From Gymnogyps californianus (lineage: Eukaryota > Chordata > Aves > Accipitriformes > Cathartidae), in contig NC_059471.1 of assembly GCF_018139145.2 (NCBI RefSeq), forward strand, positions 66,226,020-66,290,019: 64,000 nt of DNA, written 5' to 3'. The notes under the pieces are model-generated. The model did no database searches. It saw only the letters and a program-made list of their open reading frames with translations, and had not been told where the DNA came from. Position numbers and translations under genes: made by a program. Numbering within the stretch: position 1 is the stretch's first letter; the number at the start of each line of letters is the position of its first letter. Shown here piece after piece: positions 21,001-36,000 of this stretch.

Positions 21001-24000
21001 GAGTTAAGAGGTCAAGCATCACACGATGAAAGTTGCTAATTGGGCCACCTTCTGCCGAGCTAAACCACCATGTTTATACAAACCAACCATTGCCATAGAA
21101 AGCCAAACATGGAGCCTCTAATATTGAAACTATCAGTCCCCTTGGTGGTTGTACAGCACATGAAAGAAATCTGAGGTTAGCAAAGCAGGCGAGTCTCACA
21201 CCAGCACTGCATGTCCCACAGACTGACAGTAGGGAGGCAAGCATGGAGCTATGGCAGTTTTTGCAAAAGGGTTCAGAACATCAAAGCCTCTTCCATTTTC
21301 TTCACTTGAGAGCCCTAAAGTTCTCATCCTCCAAAGCCCACTAGAGAATCAACTCACCTAGAGGTTTTGGGCAAGATAGAATGAAAAACACCATTCAGCA
21401 GTTCTGTTTGAATTCACTAGCTACTGCTGATGACTTTTACTTTGTCCCAACTACATTTTTCATTTTCGCTGTACCTCTACATGGTATCCAAAATCCTCCA
21501 TATATCAAGAGACAAGTATATCTGCCTCAATTAATTTTCATGTTCTAGTAATATCATTACTGTACCTCAAGCTCACGCTGTTTTTTCCTCTCTTCAAATT
21601 GCAATCTCAGTTGCAACTCCTCCAAAGCAGCTCTGTACATTGCATCTTGGGCATTCTGGAGCTCTATGATCTGATCAAATACAGCTCGAAGCTGGTTGAG
21701 AAGTACCTGTGAGACAGTTAAGCAACAAAACAATGTAACAGTTGTACACCAAAAGAGTTTTAAGTTACTACCATTCTTCAGAACATGAGTAAACCAGATC
21801 TTTTTACACACAGCTGGAAAGACTGTTTTGCAAAGCCCTGAGTCAGTTGTTGCAAGATCACACAGATTCTTACGACCAAAACCAACCGGCCCACATTGTA
21901 ACAAGTTTTATAATCAGCAGCTGTCACTGTGTCTAGGGAGTACCTAGAGAGCCTACCATAATAAGGTCTTATATCAGAGGAAGAAAAATGACTTTTCCCC
22001 TCGCTCCTACAACATAAGAGAAGGTAGTTCCTAACACATAAGCCAAGATCACAAAGCTACAATTTAATGCAGAGGAGACGACTTACCCTGGAATCGCTAT
22101 CCAGCAAGCACCGAGCTATGATTGTGTCTAGAAAAACTTCATGAGCTGCAATGATGTGATCCAAGTCCTGTGCTTGTTGGACCTTGTTCCAGAGTTCATC
22201 CCACGAACATTCAAGCACCTGGAGCAATGATTCAGGATTGGGCTGTTTTGATTTGCTAGATGACAAGCTCTTTGAAATTTAAGACACACAACACATACAG
22301 AATATTAAAAGTACTTCATTTTTAAGCAACTAATTGGGTGGATAGAGTATACCTCAAATGTAATGTAATACTGCATTTGATGAATGAAATGGACCATTTC
22401 TGATGCCAGAACGTGACACTGATGCAGCACCCCAGAAAGCTCTGTAAAAAATCCAAAGAGATGGCATGTTAAAGACCGCAAGGACAAGCACAGCCATCAA
22501 ACCAGCTTGGTAAACTTTTTTCTACCAAATTGAACACTTCATAAAACAGCCACTAATCTTGGATGGTAGCAGCAATACTGGCTGGCAACAGAGGCGCAAA
22601 GAACATTACACAATTAACTCCTAGAAAATGTGAGCTAAAGATGACGCTGACTGTGTGCTCAGACAGTCCTGGAAACTTGCTGAGCATCACACGTGAAAAA
22701 GACCCTCTCAGTCCGAAGATACCAAAATACAGTTAATGTCCCATGCATTCTTTTGGTTGAAAATCTGAGGCCACAGATTTGCAGTTGCTTCTGGGGCCTC
22801 TCACATCTCTTATCATTAGCCTTCAAACCGCAGACAGTATATTTTTGCATTACTTTGCTATACTGAGACCAAAAGAGAGGGTGGTTGTGACAAGGGTAGG
22901 GAATTTGTGGCTCATGTGGTCCAGGTTCAGTTCCCTGATCCACGACAGAGACACACAGGTAAGTCACTAACAGCCTCAACTGCTCACCTGTAAGAGAAGG
23001 TACCTCTGCTGCAGAAGGGTAATATAAAGATTACCATCAACTGCAAAAATTCTCTGGAACGAAGACACTCAGCCTTCTGGAATTAGGCAAATATCCAGAC
23101 AGAGGAAGTAATTACTAAAAAGCTGCCAAAGTAATTTGCTACTGCAGACAAGCTATGAGACTACTACAAAAGGAATTCTACATTTTCATATCTTGAGATG
23201 TGTGTTGGGTTGGGGGGGGGGGGAGGGGCTGCAGGGGTGGCTCCTCTGAGAAGCTGCTCAAAGCTTCCCTGGCTCCAGCTCAGACCCACCGCTGGCCAAG
23301 GCTGAGCCCATCAGCGATGGCTGTAGCACCTCTGGGATAACATATTTAAGAAAGGGGAAAAAAAAGACTGCTAAAAAAGCGCTGCAGCAGAGAGAGGAGT
23401 GGGATGTGAGAGAAACCACCATGCAGACACCAAGGTCAGTGAAGCAGGAGAGGGAGGAGGTGTGCAGGAGCAGAGATTCCCCTGCAGCCCGTGGTGAGAC
23501 GGCAGGCTGTCCCCCTGCAGCCCAGGGAGGTTAACGGTGGAGCAGAGGTTCCCCTGCAGCCCATGGAGGACCCCATGCCGGAGCACGTGGCTGGGCCCAG
23601 AGAAGGCCGTGACTCTGTGGGAGAGCCCACACTGCAGCAGTTCACAGAGGACTACCACCCGTGGAAAGGACTTGCATTGGAGAAGCTCGTGGAGGGCTGA
23701 ACCCTACGAGAAGGACCCCACGCTGGAGCAGGGGAAGAGTGTGAGGAGTCCTCCCCCCGAGGAGGAAGGAGCAGCAGAGACAATATGGGACAAACTGACC
23801 ACAACCCCCATTCCCGTCCCCCTGCGCTGCTGTGGGGGGAGGAGGTAGAGGAATCGGCAGCAAAGCTGAGCCTGCAAAGAAGGGAGGGGTGGGGGGAAGG
23901 TGTGTTTTTAACATATGGTTCTATTTCTCATTATCCTACTCTGATTTGATTGGTAACAAGTTAAACTGGTTTCTTTTTTCCCCAGGTCGAGTCTGGTTTT

Positions 24001-27000
24001 GTGTGTGACCATAATTGGTGAGTGATCCCTCCCTGTCCTTGTCTCTGCTCATGAGCCTTTCGTTGTATTTTCTCCTCCCCATCCCACTGGGGGGGAGCAG
24101 CGAGCGAGCGGCTGTGCAGTGCTTTGTTGCCGGCTGGGCCTAAACCATGACAGGATGTTACAGGACCATTCAATCATCTGAAAGATATTACAACAAGCTA
24201 CTCTGTTCTTCATTTCTTATGCCTTTGCAGGAAGAATACCCCAACACATTACATTGCATCTACTTTAAATAGGATCAATGAAAAAAAAAAAACCCTCCAG
24301 GGTTGGCTAAACAACAGAAATTCCTCAACATTGATGAGTTGGATACACCTGTATTTCTTCTTCCAATTACTGATAGGAAAAGAGTGAGCTTGACACTACT
24401 GTCTAGAAGTGCTCCTTTAAAGCATTAAAATCACTAGCTGTTAAGACTTTTGGGGAATTCTGAATAAAGCTATCCTTGAAAGTCAATGCTACCTCTTTGT
24501 GGTTGAAAACCAAAAGACCCTACAGCTGCCTCCTCCTATCAGTTACTGTCTTCCATTTGGTGCTTGGTGACTGGAAGGGCAAGGTACTGTTTTGGAGTGA
24601 GAGAGAGAAAATAAAAGCAAGTTCTACTACTTCTTCATAAATCAGTGCTGGGTGGACTCTCCATGTATTTCAGAAAAAATTCTACTTGCAGCTTCCAACT
24701 TAGACATGCTAGTGAGCAAGAAAGACTCCTGTCCCTCCAGGCAGAAGGCAGTACAGGTCTTTGTAAACACACTTTCCTTTGTCAGAGGCACAAACTGAGA
24801 AATAAAACACTTGGCTCCTTCTGCCAAAAATAGCTGTAACAGCTTGGCCAGCATTTTAAATGTCTGTGTTACTGAAAACAGCCAAACCTAAATGTGACAA
24901 GCAACCGACCCTTTACCTACAGAAGATTGCTCCATGGCAAAGCATAAGAAAGACCCCTCAAGGCGGTGGGGGGGGGGGCGGCAGGTGGAAGGAAGGAAAA
25001 ACAAACTTCCTCCTGCGAACAGAAGAACAAATAAAACCCTAGCAATGGGAGACAGCTCCAGCCTGGAGACCATCAGGTGATGAGAATAAAAATCTGTTCA
25101 CTGCACCCTAGTCTCAAAGGGAACAGAAAGCAACAACGCAATAAGACCACTGGTTTTGAGACAAACAAGCACTTATTTGGGACAGGGAAATGACAGTAAA
25201 CTAAATCCTATCTCACAGAAGCAGAAAGGAAACCTAGTCATTCTGTACAGTTTCAGAGATCAGCCTTGTGCACTAGAGCAGACTTTACAAGAGCTTGTTT
25301 CTCAGCAACCTTCTGAGGCCAAGATGTCCACTCCCACCCACCAAACAGTTCCTAATTATAAAAACATATCTTTGTAAATATTACTATGCCACAAAGAAGA
25401 GTAACCCTCAATAGCTATTTTTTACTGAGAGAAACGTAGATAGGTAAAAAAAGACAAGAGTACAGATGCTCACAAATATGACTACATTCTCAGATGAGAA
25501 GTAGGATCAAAAAGTCCCAGTCCATTAAACATACACCAGAGCCACTACACTTAAGAGCTTTCCTATTTCTTCTCAAACATCTGTTTCTCTTCTTAGCCTC
25601 TTCTGTTCTTAGCTAACAAAAGTACAGGGAACGAGTGAAGGCAAAACTAGTAAATTCAGACACGTGCATGTGTGAGACTTACTACTTCCAGCACAAGAAA
25701 GAGGGAGACAGAGGGTACACATAAGAAGGCATCAAGGAAGATGAATAAAAGGGGATGGAAGAGTAACGGCCTTTTTCCAGAGACATGGGATGTTTCATTT
25801 GCTCACTGCTACAAAAACTCACAACCAAGGATTAAGTAAAACAACAAACAGGAAACTTCCATTTACAATAATGTTATTTTATCTTCACCATCATCTACCA
25901 TTAAACAGTCAGTCAAGAGGAGCAACAAAATATAAAATTCATCCGTCCCAACAGACTTCTTTTTTCGCCTCTTAACACACAGTTTAAAATAAGATGCAGC
26001 CATCTAAATCTAGTTTTACATGTATGTCATCCATTTGGGCCTCTCTCACCTGGTATACTTTTCAGAAGCTTTGCATTGCACATGTGCCCTTTCCATATAT
26101 CAGTAAGAATATACTCCATTCGCTTCGCTCTCCAAAGGAAATTAAATACTCTTAGATAGTGGCTCATGCACTCACGTGTAAATACCTACAAAACAAACAA
26201 AATATCAGTACAAATTTAACAGACATACCATGTTTTCTGAAGGAACAAGAACCTCTTCACAGTCCATCTTATCTGACCCATGCAGTTTATTGGTAAATAT
26301 TGTCAAAACAAAATCCCTGGAAACCCCAGAGCTTTTGGAAAGATCCTCCCTCAAGGGCTGAACTGAGTTACCTAACATTCAAATAGGCACAGGGCACTGC
26401 AGGAAGTGTAAGAAGGGGTGAACATGACAAAGCCTAAACATTTTGCTCTTTTCAAACTACATATGAAAATTCCTTCTACTGGTCAGACTCACATTTTGAT
26501 GTCCTGTTTAAGGAAAAATAAAAAAAAAAAAAAGAGTTCTTTACAAGTTCTTTATAGAGGCTAAATGCATTCTGATGAATAGTGCAGCCATTTTCTCAGA
26601 AGTTCTAATGAACACTACCTATCAAATTTCATTTAGACAGTACAAATAGGTTCTCCTCAAATACATTCTTCAGTTCCTTGCAAATTATCCCAAATTAGCA
26701 GCTACAGACTAGTAATAATGAAAGAAGAGGAGCACTCCATTTATTAAGTACTTGCTAAAATCTCTGCTGGAACAAGTGAATTACTGATTTTCAGTAATGA
26801 TTGTTTTAAATGTAGCTTTTCAGCACTCACAGTTAATTTATAAGAATTGAGATTTTTGGCTCAACTGTTTATACAGTGGGTGCATCCTAGACAAAAAAAA
26901 AGTCTCTCTGATCTTACACTCCAGAATAAAAAAAAAGGTTATTTCAATTAAAAAAAAATATTTAGCAATTCAATTCAGTATCCGAGACATGTTCACAGCC

Positions 27001-30000
27001 AGCAGTATGACATTACCGTTGCTATTGGCCCATCAACATGATAGTCCAAGCTGAAGACATCCCATCCAGTGTCCCCAGGAGATACCTGTATTAAAAAGAT
27101 ATGCTACTTTCAGTGTATAATCAGAGCATACTAGTGCTGCTTAGTCTTCCATTCTCCACAGCCTATGAAAAAACAAGCATCCACATCAATACAAGATACA
27201 GGAGTTCCTTGTCAAAAGTAGTAGATTAAGCAAAAATGAATCAAAGTTTGGCACAAGAGTGGGATTCATCTCACTCAAATGTTGATGTTTGTAATGTCAA
27301 TGTTTTTCCATTGGAGCTAGTAAAGGAAATGAAGGGAAGGAAAAACTTCTTAGGCAGGACTCAGCCTAAAGTATAGAATTATTTCAGATGCTACAGTTCA
27401 TCAGTTAACTCCCACCTTTGGGACTGGAGTTTTCCCATTAACTGAAGTTTCTGACCAGACGTCTCCTTCATGAAACACACTTTCATTGCTTCGCTCTTTG
27501 TAACTACTGGCAACAAAGAGACTACCCCCCCAGATTCTTGTAAGAGCAACAGCAGTAGGAGCTTGAACCTCAAATCAGGGCCGCCAGCATCAATTACTGT
27601 TAGACCCCAAACACTCAACTTTGTATTGTCAATGAAATGGCTGTAAACCCACAGCTTGAAATACAAATAGACAACAGGCAGGAAATGGGAAAAGAAGAGA
27701 AGACTCATTAAATGAGGTTTACATAATTCAAAGTAGACTTCAATGGAAAGGCAGGGAATGTATTTACTATACACACATATGAAAATTTTGTTTCATATAG
27801 ATGTCTGCATGCATACACACACAAAATAAGGTATGTTTCAGGTCAGAGTCACCATGATGCAACAGACCTCCAGAAGTCGAACATCCAATCGTTTGAGAAT
27901 CTCAGGATTATCAAACTGGGCATTAGTTGCCCTCACCGCTGTTTCAAGGATTCCAGTTAGATTATGCTGATATAAGGTTGTAGCTGGTCGTGCAAGCTCT
28001 GGCCTGGTGGTTATGAAACAAACAGTCATGGCATATTACTGAGATATTCTGCAGCAGCAATTTGGTAGTAACTGCAGCACACAGTGAAACACATTTCTGA
28101 CAGACTTTCAAAACCTCTCGTATTACTCTTTCAGTCTTAACCACGAAGAAAATCAATGAGCAAAATATTTGAGCAGAATATGTCTATTCATATGCAGCTA
28201 TACACCTGAACATCAGCATGAGAACTTTATCCTCATTTAATGCCAGTAATTTGAAATTACCAGGATTGCTAGCATAACTGTTCTGTAACTTGAGTTGCAT
28301 TCATATCTAAAATGAGGCAGATTACATCATTAACAGATCAAACCAATAATTTCATCTCAGTTTTGAGAGACTTACTGATAGCCATCTCACAGGCTTAGAA
28401 GTGCTGGCAGAAGCACACAAACCCACTCCCTCTATGTAACTTAAACTTTCCAAAGAGTTGCAGCATGCAAGTAACAAGCACCTTGCACTGCTCCTCTCCG
28501 CCATGATCAGTACTGGAAAGCCTGTCACTACTTCTGCCTCAAATGTAATACTGACTCCACAAACCAACCGTGTTCTACTTCACACTAATTTTCACTTAAA
28601 AAAGCATGGTCATGTACAAATCGTCACCAGACAATGTTGATTTTGATTTACAAACAAGTTAATGGAAGCTCTATTACAAAGCCTGCCTTCTAAACCAAAG
28701 GAAAGCTTTTAAAAGGACATTTTTGATAGACTAAGTTTCATCAGTAGCACCAGCACGTAAAAGCAGTGAGCTTGCAAATACACTTCAAGAACTGGAACTG
28801 ATACTTGTGGGTGCATCTGAGTGCTTAAAACAGAGGCTGGTGAGGCATCAATTCCATTTTTAAAAATGCATTGAGGGGTTTTGACACAATGTTTTAGACC
28901 AAACACCTCCAAAATATAGAAGCCTAACATTCACAGCAGTGCTAACTAGTGGCCTCAAGAGCCACAGAACTTTTCTGCTTAAACTTGCTGACAGGAGCGA
29001 GAGAAGTCCTAACATCCTTGAGGCTATCACAGGGTCAGCGTAAAGATATTTATATTAGTGCAACTTTTCAAGACATTGTGAAATGGTACCGTATATACTT
29101 CCTATCAAAAAGGAAGAACAAGTTTAAGCTTCAGGGTCAAAGAAAGTAAGCCCAAAATAGAATTTAAAAGTTGTTCAATTAAACCTTTGAGTAATAAGAT
29201 ACTTAAAGGGTCCTCTTCCAAAAGCAAAACAGTTTCTGTGCTGATCATGCACATTTGCAAGCATCACAAATTCAACATAATTACCCTTCCTACTCTCTTA
29301 CTTGAGCAAATCCATTAAATGCCTGATAAAGTCTCCTTGACCAAGTAGTAAGTAGCGCCTCATGGCCTGCATGTGTTCCAGTAAATTGTACTTCTTATTG
29401 AGAACATCCAGCAGATATTTGCTGGTCTCAAAATAAGCTGCATCAATTTTCTCTTGAAATGCATTTTCCAGATCTGTGAACAAATCAGCAGCTTAAAAAA
29501 AAAAAAAAAAAAAAGTTAAAATTAGTATTTTTCCAAAACTGAGGCAAACAAGCTTTGGAATTGAAACATACAAGCAGAGAAACTGCTATTTATTCTGATC
29601 CACTGTATTATACATTTGGCATAGCTAAAGTGAAAGCAAGCCTAAAGCAGCCCATATTTCAACATTATTACTTTTAATCTGTGCCCAACTTGTATTTTCC
29701 AATAAGAGCTCATATTATTTCATCACTTTTACACAGAAAGTGTTTTTTAGCTTGCTGAAACACTGCAATTTATAGAAGCAAATAATTTGAAGAAGATCTA
29801 AAAGCTCAGAGTTAGGGAAAAGCTTTGGTGGGGGAGATCTACATCAGAAGTCACTTCAGGGGCGGGGGGCAGGGAAGAAATCAAAGAATCAGTCAGAATA
29901 TTCAACAGAAAAGAGTTCCCCCATATAAGTCAGAATGAGAGAGGAGAGAATATGCTTGCGTTATCTGAGCGACAGCCAGCAACCTGATGTTTTCTTCTCC

Positions 30001-33000
30001 ACCTTCAATGCATGGCAATCTTGGGGCAGAAAGTAGGACACCACCCTTTAGTAGGAAGCATATTTCACTCTCTTCTACAAACTACAAGCTTACTAAGAAA
30101 GGGACTGCAATAAGGCTGTTAAGAGACAGCAAGAAGTCTGGCCTCTTCAGGCACCATGGAGCAAAACTCCAAATACTGGACTGCCAACTATCATAAGATT
30201 CAGACCTTCTGCAGTATTAAAGGATATACTCCCACTTTCAACAATTTTTATTACACAACTATTGTTCTAAAGGTAAAAAAATTAAGATCCAGGTACCAAA
30301 TTAGTGTAAGACAGTGCACTGCCTGCTCCAGCATTAGTTTCAACCTGTATTGCAGATAGGAAAAATTAAAACCAAGTTTCATGTTGTTCTGATGAGACTC
30401 AGCTTCAATTAATATAATGCTTTTAAACTGAAGAAATAAACAGTGGTTCTAATAAAAAGTTACTCTTTAATGAGGGAAACCTCACATTGTCTGGTTCAAT
30501 GACATTCCCTGAGGTTTCCAAACACTCATTCAGTAACCTGTGAAGCTCTCCATAAGACACCAAAAGTGCAAGCATATGCAGAGATGTCAAAGAGGTGACA
30601 CTTGTACAATATACATCGCTGTGCTCAAAATCCCTACACTAGGGGAATACTACTTAGTCAAGTAACATGCATCAAGCCTAGGAGATGTGAGAATTAATAC
30701 AGCCTGTAGTAAGGAATCCTCCAAGTCCCCTTTCCAATCACTGACAGCAAACCAGGAGAGACAGCTCACCAGCAAACCAGGAGAGACAGCTCACCAGCAA
30801 ACCAGGAGAGACAGCTCACCAGCAAACCAGGAGAGACAGCTCACCAGCAAACCAGGAGAGACAGCTCACCAGCAAACCAGGAGAGACAGCTCACCAGCAA
30901 ACCAGGAGAGACAGCTCACCAAACCAGAGAGACAGCTCACCAAGGTCTCTGCTCACTCTGGTCAAGGCAGCGATCTGGTGTGATCTGACAAAGCAATTCT
31001 TGCATTGCTCAGGTAAGGAAGCGCACAGCAGTGTTCCCACTGCTGGGAAAAAGGGAAAACCATCAGTTTGTGCAAATCCATTTGTCTCACTGGTACAGGG
31101 CAACAGGGCAGTGAGAACATCCAATCAATTCTGACTTTCATCTAGTCTTTCCCCATCGGCAGATCCTGTCCTCTTAACTGCTGTCTTCAAAAGATGGGTT
31201 CAAGTGTGGCTGCTTGCATGCGTAGTGGTACCAGCCATCTGATCTGCCACATGGCTTCACTGCTGGCTTTAGAGGAAGAAGGAAGAACTTCCAGAAGGGG
31301 AAAAAAAGCTAAAAGAGGAGTTTCACAGACAGAACACAGTAAGTTACAACACCCCAATGATCTGTTCCTTCTTTCAAGTGTCTTTCCACAATATGCTGCG
31401 AGCCTAACAGGCAAAGCAAAAGAGGGAACAAGCCAACCCAAAAAGAGTTATGCGCTAATACCTTCAGCTACTGGACACAGAGGCTGGGCCTAGGACTGAC
31501 CCAAGGCACAGGCAAAGTCAACAGGCAGCAGGCAATTGCCTAGTTTGCCTGTGCCTTCATCTCTGACTTCCTGATTTAATACATGTTCAGACAGTTTTTT
31601 TACATCATGATTACTTCAGCATCAAAAGGAAACTAGAAAAATATGAGAGTTAAGGTTCCAAAGCAAATTAAAGAAACAAAAAATACAGCCAAATCCATGA
31701 AACGTTCAGATTTAAAATGAGAAACAGCATCCAGAATTCAGGCTGGCATCCTAGCTTTCCGTCGTTTTATTGTAAGTAATTATCTGAAGGAACTCTCAGG
31801 ATATTGTCAGATGGCACAAACAAGGATGACAGGATGTATTTCCAACATCACTGACAGAATGTTCTTTCTGGATTGAATAGGTAAAATGCCCTAATTACAA
31901 ATGCAGTTTTGTGCAGAATTAAGGCAGTGCAATGCTATGAGGTATTTAGGCCACAGACCGTAAGCTCAGCATGCCTTCAGCATATGGCAGATATAGTGGA
32001 TAACATCCATTTCTAAAACTACACTTCTGTCAGAAACAGGTATTCTCAGCACTTAAGATAATGTACTGGCTTTGAAGCTCTCATCCCCTATATTTGTGCA
32101 GATCTTCCATTCAATCAAGGAGAGAGAAACAAGTGCAAATTAAAAAAAGGTATTGGAAAAGCATGGCCATAAACGCTGTGTAAAGTGGTGAAAGTAGTGT
32201 AGCGAAAGAATGTTTTTGCCTTTTTCAGGAGCAGCTGGCAAGATGATGGTTCAAATGCATTTACAGCCCTTATTCACTTAACCCTGTCCCCTCTCTGCAC
32301 TTTAAGCGCATCTTCAACTAGGCAAGTACTACGCATGGTACAAAAATCACATTATTAGATGAAATATTCTTGCAGACATGAATAGGATTTTATTAGAACA
32401 TCTTTCATGGAGATACTCATGCTAGAAGTCCACGCTGTGAAGAGTTAATATAAAAACTAATCCAGGGTTAATCTGGAGGGGAAAAAAATAGATAATCCCA
32501 CAAAACTAAGCTTTGAAGTTATATATAATAAAGTTATATTTGAGTACAGGAATAACAGAAAAGATATTGTACAAGATGTCAAAAAGTGAAGAGAAGGATG
32601 TTCTTAGAAAACTAAGTAAAGAACTTGACAGAAAAAAAATGTTTAGATAATTGTTCTCTTGGCAAAAGCTGGATATACTAGTAGGACATCATTATAGTTC
32701 CAGAAACTATGTACAAAATAGCATCAGAGAAATTATCCCAGTGATCTGTCTCTTAACAATTAGACTCTCTTTGGTATATTAAACAAGTTATAAAAATAAG
32801 TTATAGTAGTAAAATATCACCTTCACCAGAAGAAAGCAAGTTGTCCTTTCTCCCAGATATAGCAGCATCCTACACATTACCTTACCTTCTTTGCTTAGTA
32901 TTTACACATAAAGTCTCCTTCTTTTAGATGTTTATTATTTGCTGTCTTTCATCATAACAATGTTAATTTCATTGCAAAGAATATGCCACCAAAGAATAAC

Positions 33001-36000
33001 TGCAAATGGTATATAAGTTCTCATTCATTAAAACTGAAATCTCTTCTAAATAGCAAGAAATAACCTGAAGGAATTCTGATAGTTAAGTTTTGGTTTAACG
33101 TTCAACAGCTGGCAAACCCAATTTTAAGTAATCTTCAAAAATAATTTTACTAACCTTCCACATACTCAATTTTCTTCAGACATATTATGGTGGTAGAGTG
33201 CATGTACAGAAAGGCTTCTGTCCTGCCTGTTTTTACTGCTCATTCTCTTATTTACAACTAATTGATTATTTATTTTTTTTAATCACAGAATTAATTCAGT
33301 ATTATTACGGAAGCATATGATGAAGTATATTTGATGAGAAGTCACGAGTACTAAATTCTTACTGCAGCACTCAAGAATATCCCTGCCCCCACCCCAGCCC
33401 TCTCAACAAGTCAGCTGAAGGCAGACTGGTTTTTGAATGGTTTCATTCAGAAATCCAGTACATTAACAACTATCCAGCAAACCTATCAAATTAAGAAAAG
33501 GAAGTTACATATATGCATCTTCATACATCTTTTGTAAAATGCAAGTATCCATTAAAATACCTATATTTTAGGGCAGATGGGACTTTTGTACTCCTTTCCA
33601 CCCCACTATCCAAAAATGTCAGTTGACAGTCTAAACCACATGTTGTACAGAGCTCAGTTCAAAGGGAAGAAGCTGACTAACACGGATACTCTACCATCTT
33701 TTGAAGACTCTGCAGATTTTGCCACAGCAATCATCTTTGTGGATGGAGTTTGGTCATGACAAACTTGATGCAAGAAGTTTATGGATTTTCCTATTAGGAG
33801 GACCTGAACAAAAAAAGGATTTTTTTTTTTAAGTGATTTGCATATAAGAAAAAAACACCAAATAAAAAAGCCACCCACGACCACCAGGACAACAGGATAT
33901 TTTGTCATCTTTCTGTGCTCTTAGCTTCACAATCCCAACCACAGCAATCCAGAACTTCAATGCTAACACAAAAAGGTTTTAAACACAAACTTCTTTCCCC
34001 GCCTTGAGATCTCCTTAAACAAAGTTTATCAGTTAGAGAATGGAAAGGAGAAACAGTCTTATAGTCTTCCTCAGCAAACAATTCTAAAATTCTTAAGACG
34101 ATTATTTATTGTTAAATTTGGCCCCTATTTTCTTAATGGAAATCTAAACAGGAACATAGGGCAAACAAATCATCAGAAGATTAACTTTTGAATTCATACC
34201 TTTTTTGATTGCTCCATTGTAATAAAAGAAGGGATCATTGATTTCCTCAAAGTGTATTTGTCATGCCACAACCGATCAGTTTTAACTGTAGGGTCTGAAG
34301 CTACAAAAAACTGTAAATTGAAATAAATATTAAAACCAAAAGATGAATGTAAAGTCTCTCCCCTAGTGTTTCATTTCTGTATTCAGAAAACTAAAAATAT
34401 TCTGAGTCGTTCTTTTAACTAAAAAAAACAAACAAAAAAACTTTTTTCATAGCTAACAAGCAGAGTTGTCTTGGCAATTGATATGTAAATTGTATGTTGA
34501 CCAATATGAACTCTGAAGAAAAAAGTTAAAGAACAGCTCACATATTTAATCTCCTCTGTATGTTATGAAACCTTGACTACCTCAGGGTAAAGTGTACTAT
34601 CTGTAAAACATCCACTATGAAATACAGAAGTGTGCAGCATTTTCTGGCAATTAGTTATACAGTTAGGGTAGGAGATAAAGTTCAGGATATAAGTATAATA
34701 AGCTTTTATTTTACTGGTTCTATTTTACTCAAGCCCTTGGATTTCCTCCTATTTTAACAGACACAGAACTGCAGAAAAAAAAAAAACCCAAAACAAAACC
34801 AAGAAATCCTGCAATTGAACTGGTGATCAAATGCTAAGGTCTCTCAACTCCATGCAAGAGAATACTTTCATTTGTAAGAAACTGAAGCTACATGATTAGT
34901 TTTATTAAAATAACTTGTGGATGGATTCTGTCCTCATCCTGTCAAACAAGACATAGATTTTTTGGACAAGAACTTTTTTTTACTGCCTCCAAATACCACT
35001 TCCACCAAGAATGACCAATTGTCTTTGTTCAAAAACTGCGTCTATGGTATGAAAATTGTAGCTTTCAATATACCACATCCAACAGTGATTTTCGGTATTA
35101 TGAACACTCTTACAGTACACATGTAAATTTTTAAACAAAGAGTTGAAAGCTAATGAATGATACAAAAACCAAAAAAGACAACACCTCACATATCTGAGGA
35201 GTAGCTGGGGAAAAAAGTAAAGTCTATTTTACACTTCTAGCCATAAAGATCCATAGACGTTTCACACAAGTCTCCTAATGCTGACCTTAAAGATCAGCTG
35301 TGGGTGATATTTGTACTCATTTTAATTTTCACCCAGATGGACAATTTCAGAAATCATATTTCACACTCCAGTAAAGTTACTCAGATGTGTCTCAGAAGTG
35401 CTCAATTCATTTTTAAAAACGATTCTTTGGCTTCTTGGAATCAAAAAAAGTGTCACTTTGACAAGACTATACTGACTGGAGACAGGAAAAAGAGTTGGGA
35501 GAGCTGAAAAAGGCATAAAAACATTTCTAAGAAGAAGAAGGACAGTTACTAGAACTTGCTGTTACAGAAGTCAGAACAAATAACTCCACAGAGTTTCTAG
35601 AGGAACTCTGGAACCATAAACCTCTTCTACCCAATTTGACAAACTGGAGTTATTTATGAAGCTGAGAATAACAGTAGGTAGAGTAGAATATTCTGAACTT
35701 TATTCCAAATATAAGGCTTGCATTCTAAACAGTTACAAAGAACTCTGCATACATTACTATTGTTACACTAAGCAAGAAGAGACACATGAATTTGCCTCTC
35801 TTCAGAAGCAAGCATCTATTGTTAGTCCACCATTCTGCCTCTACTAAACAGACCCAGGATATGATTCATTGAAGACATACTGCATCATTGCAACCTCCAG
35901 ATATCACATGGACTGAATCCATGAAGAGAGTCACATTTCATGTTGTTATTGCATATATTACTTACTCATGTGATACATTTCCATCACGGTCTACTTTTCA

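Noticed and set aside
30687..30983. 98-codon repetitive open frame, or a CRISPR-like array
   Set aside because: The repeat units abut with no spacers, and the locus is an intron of a vertebrate gene. The frame is open only because the 25-bp unit lacks stops.
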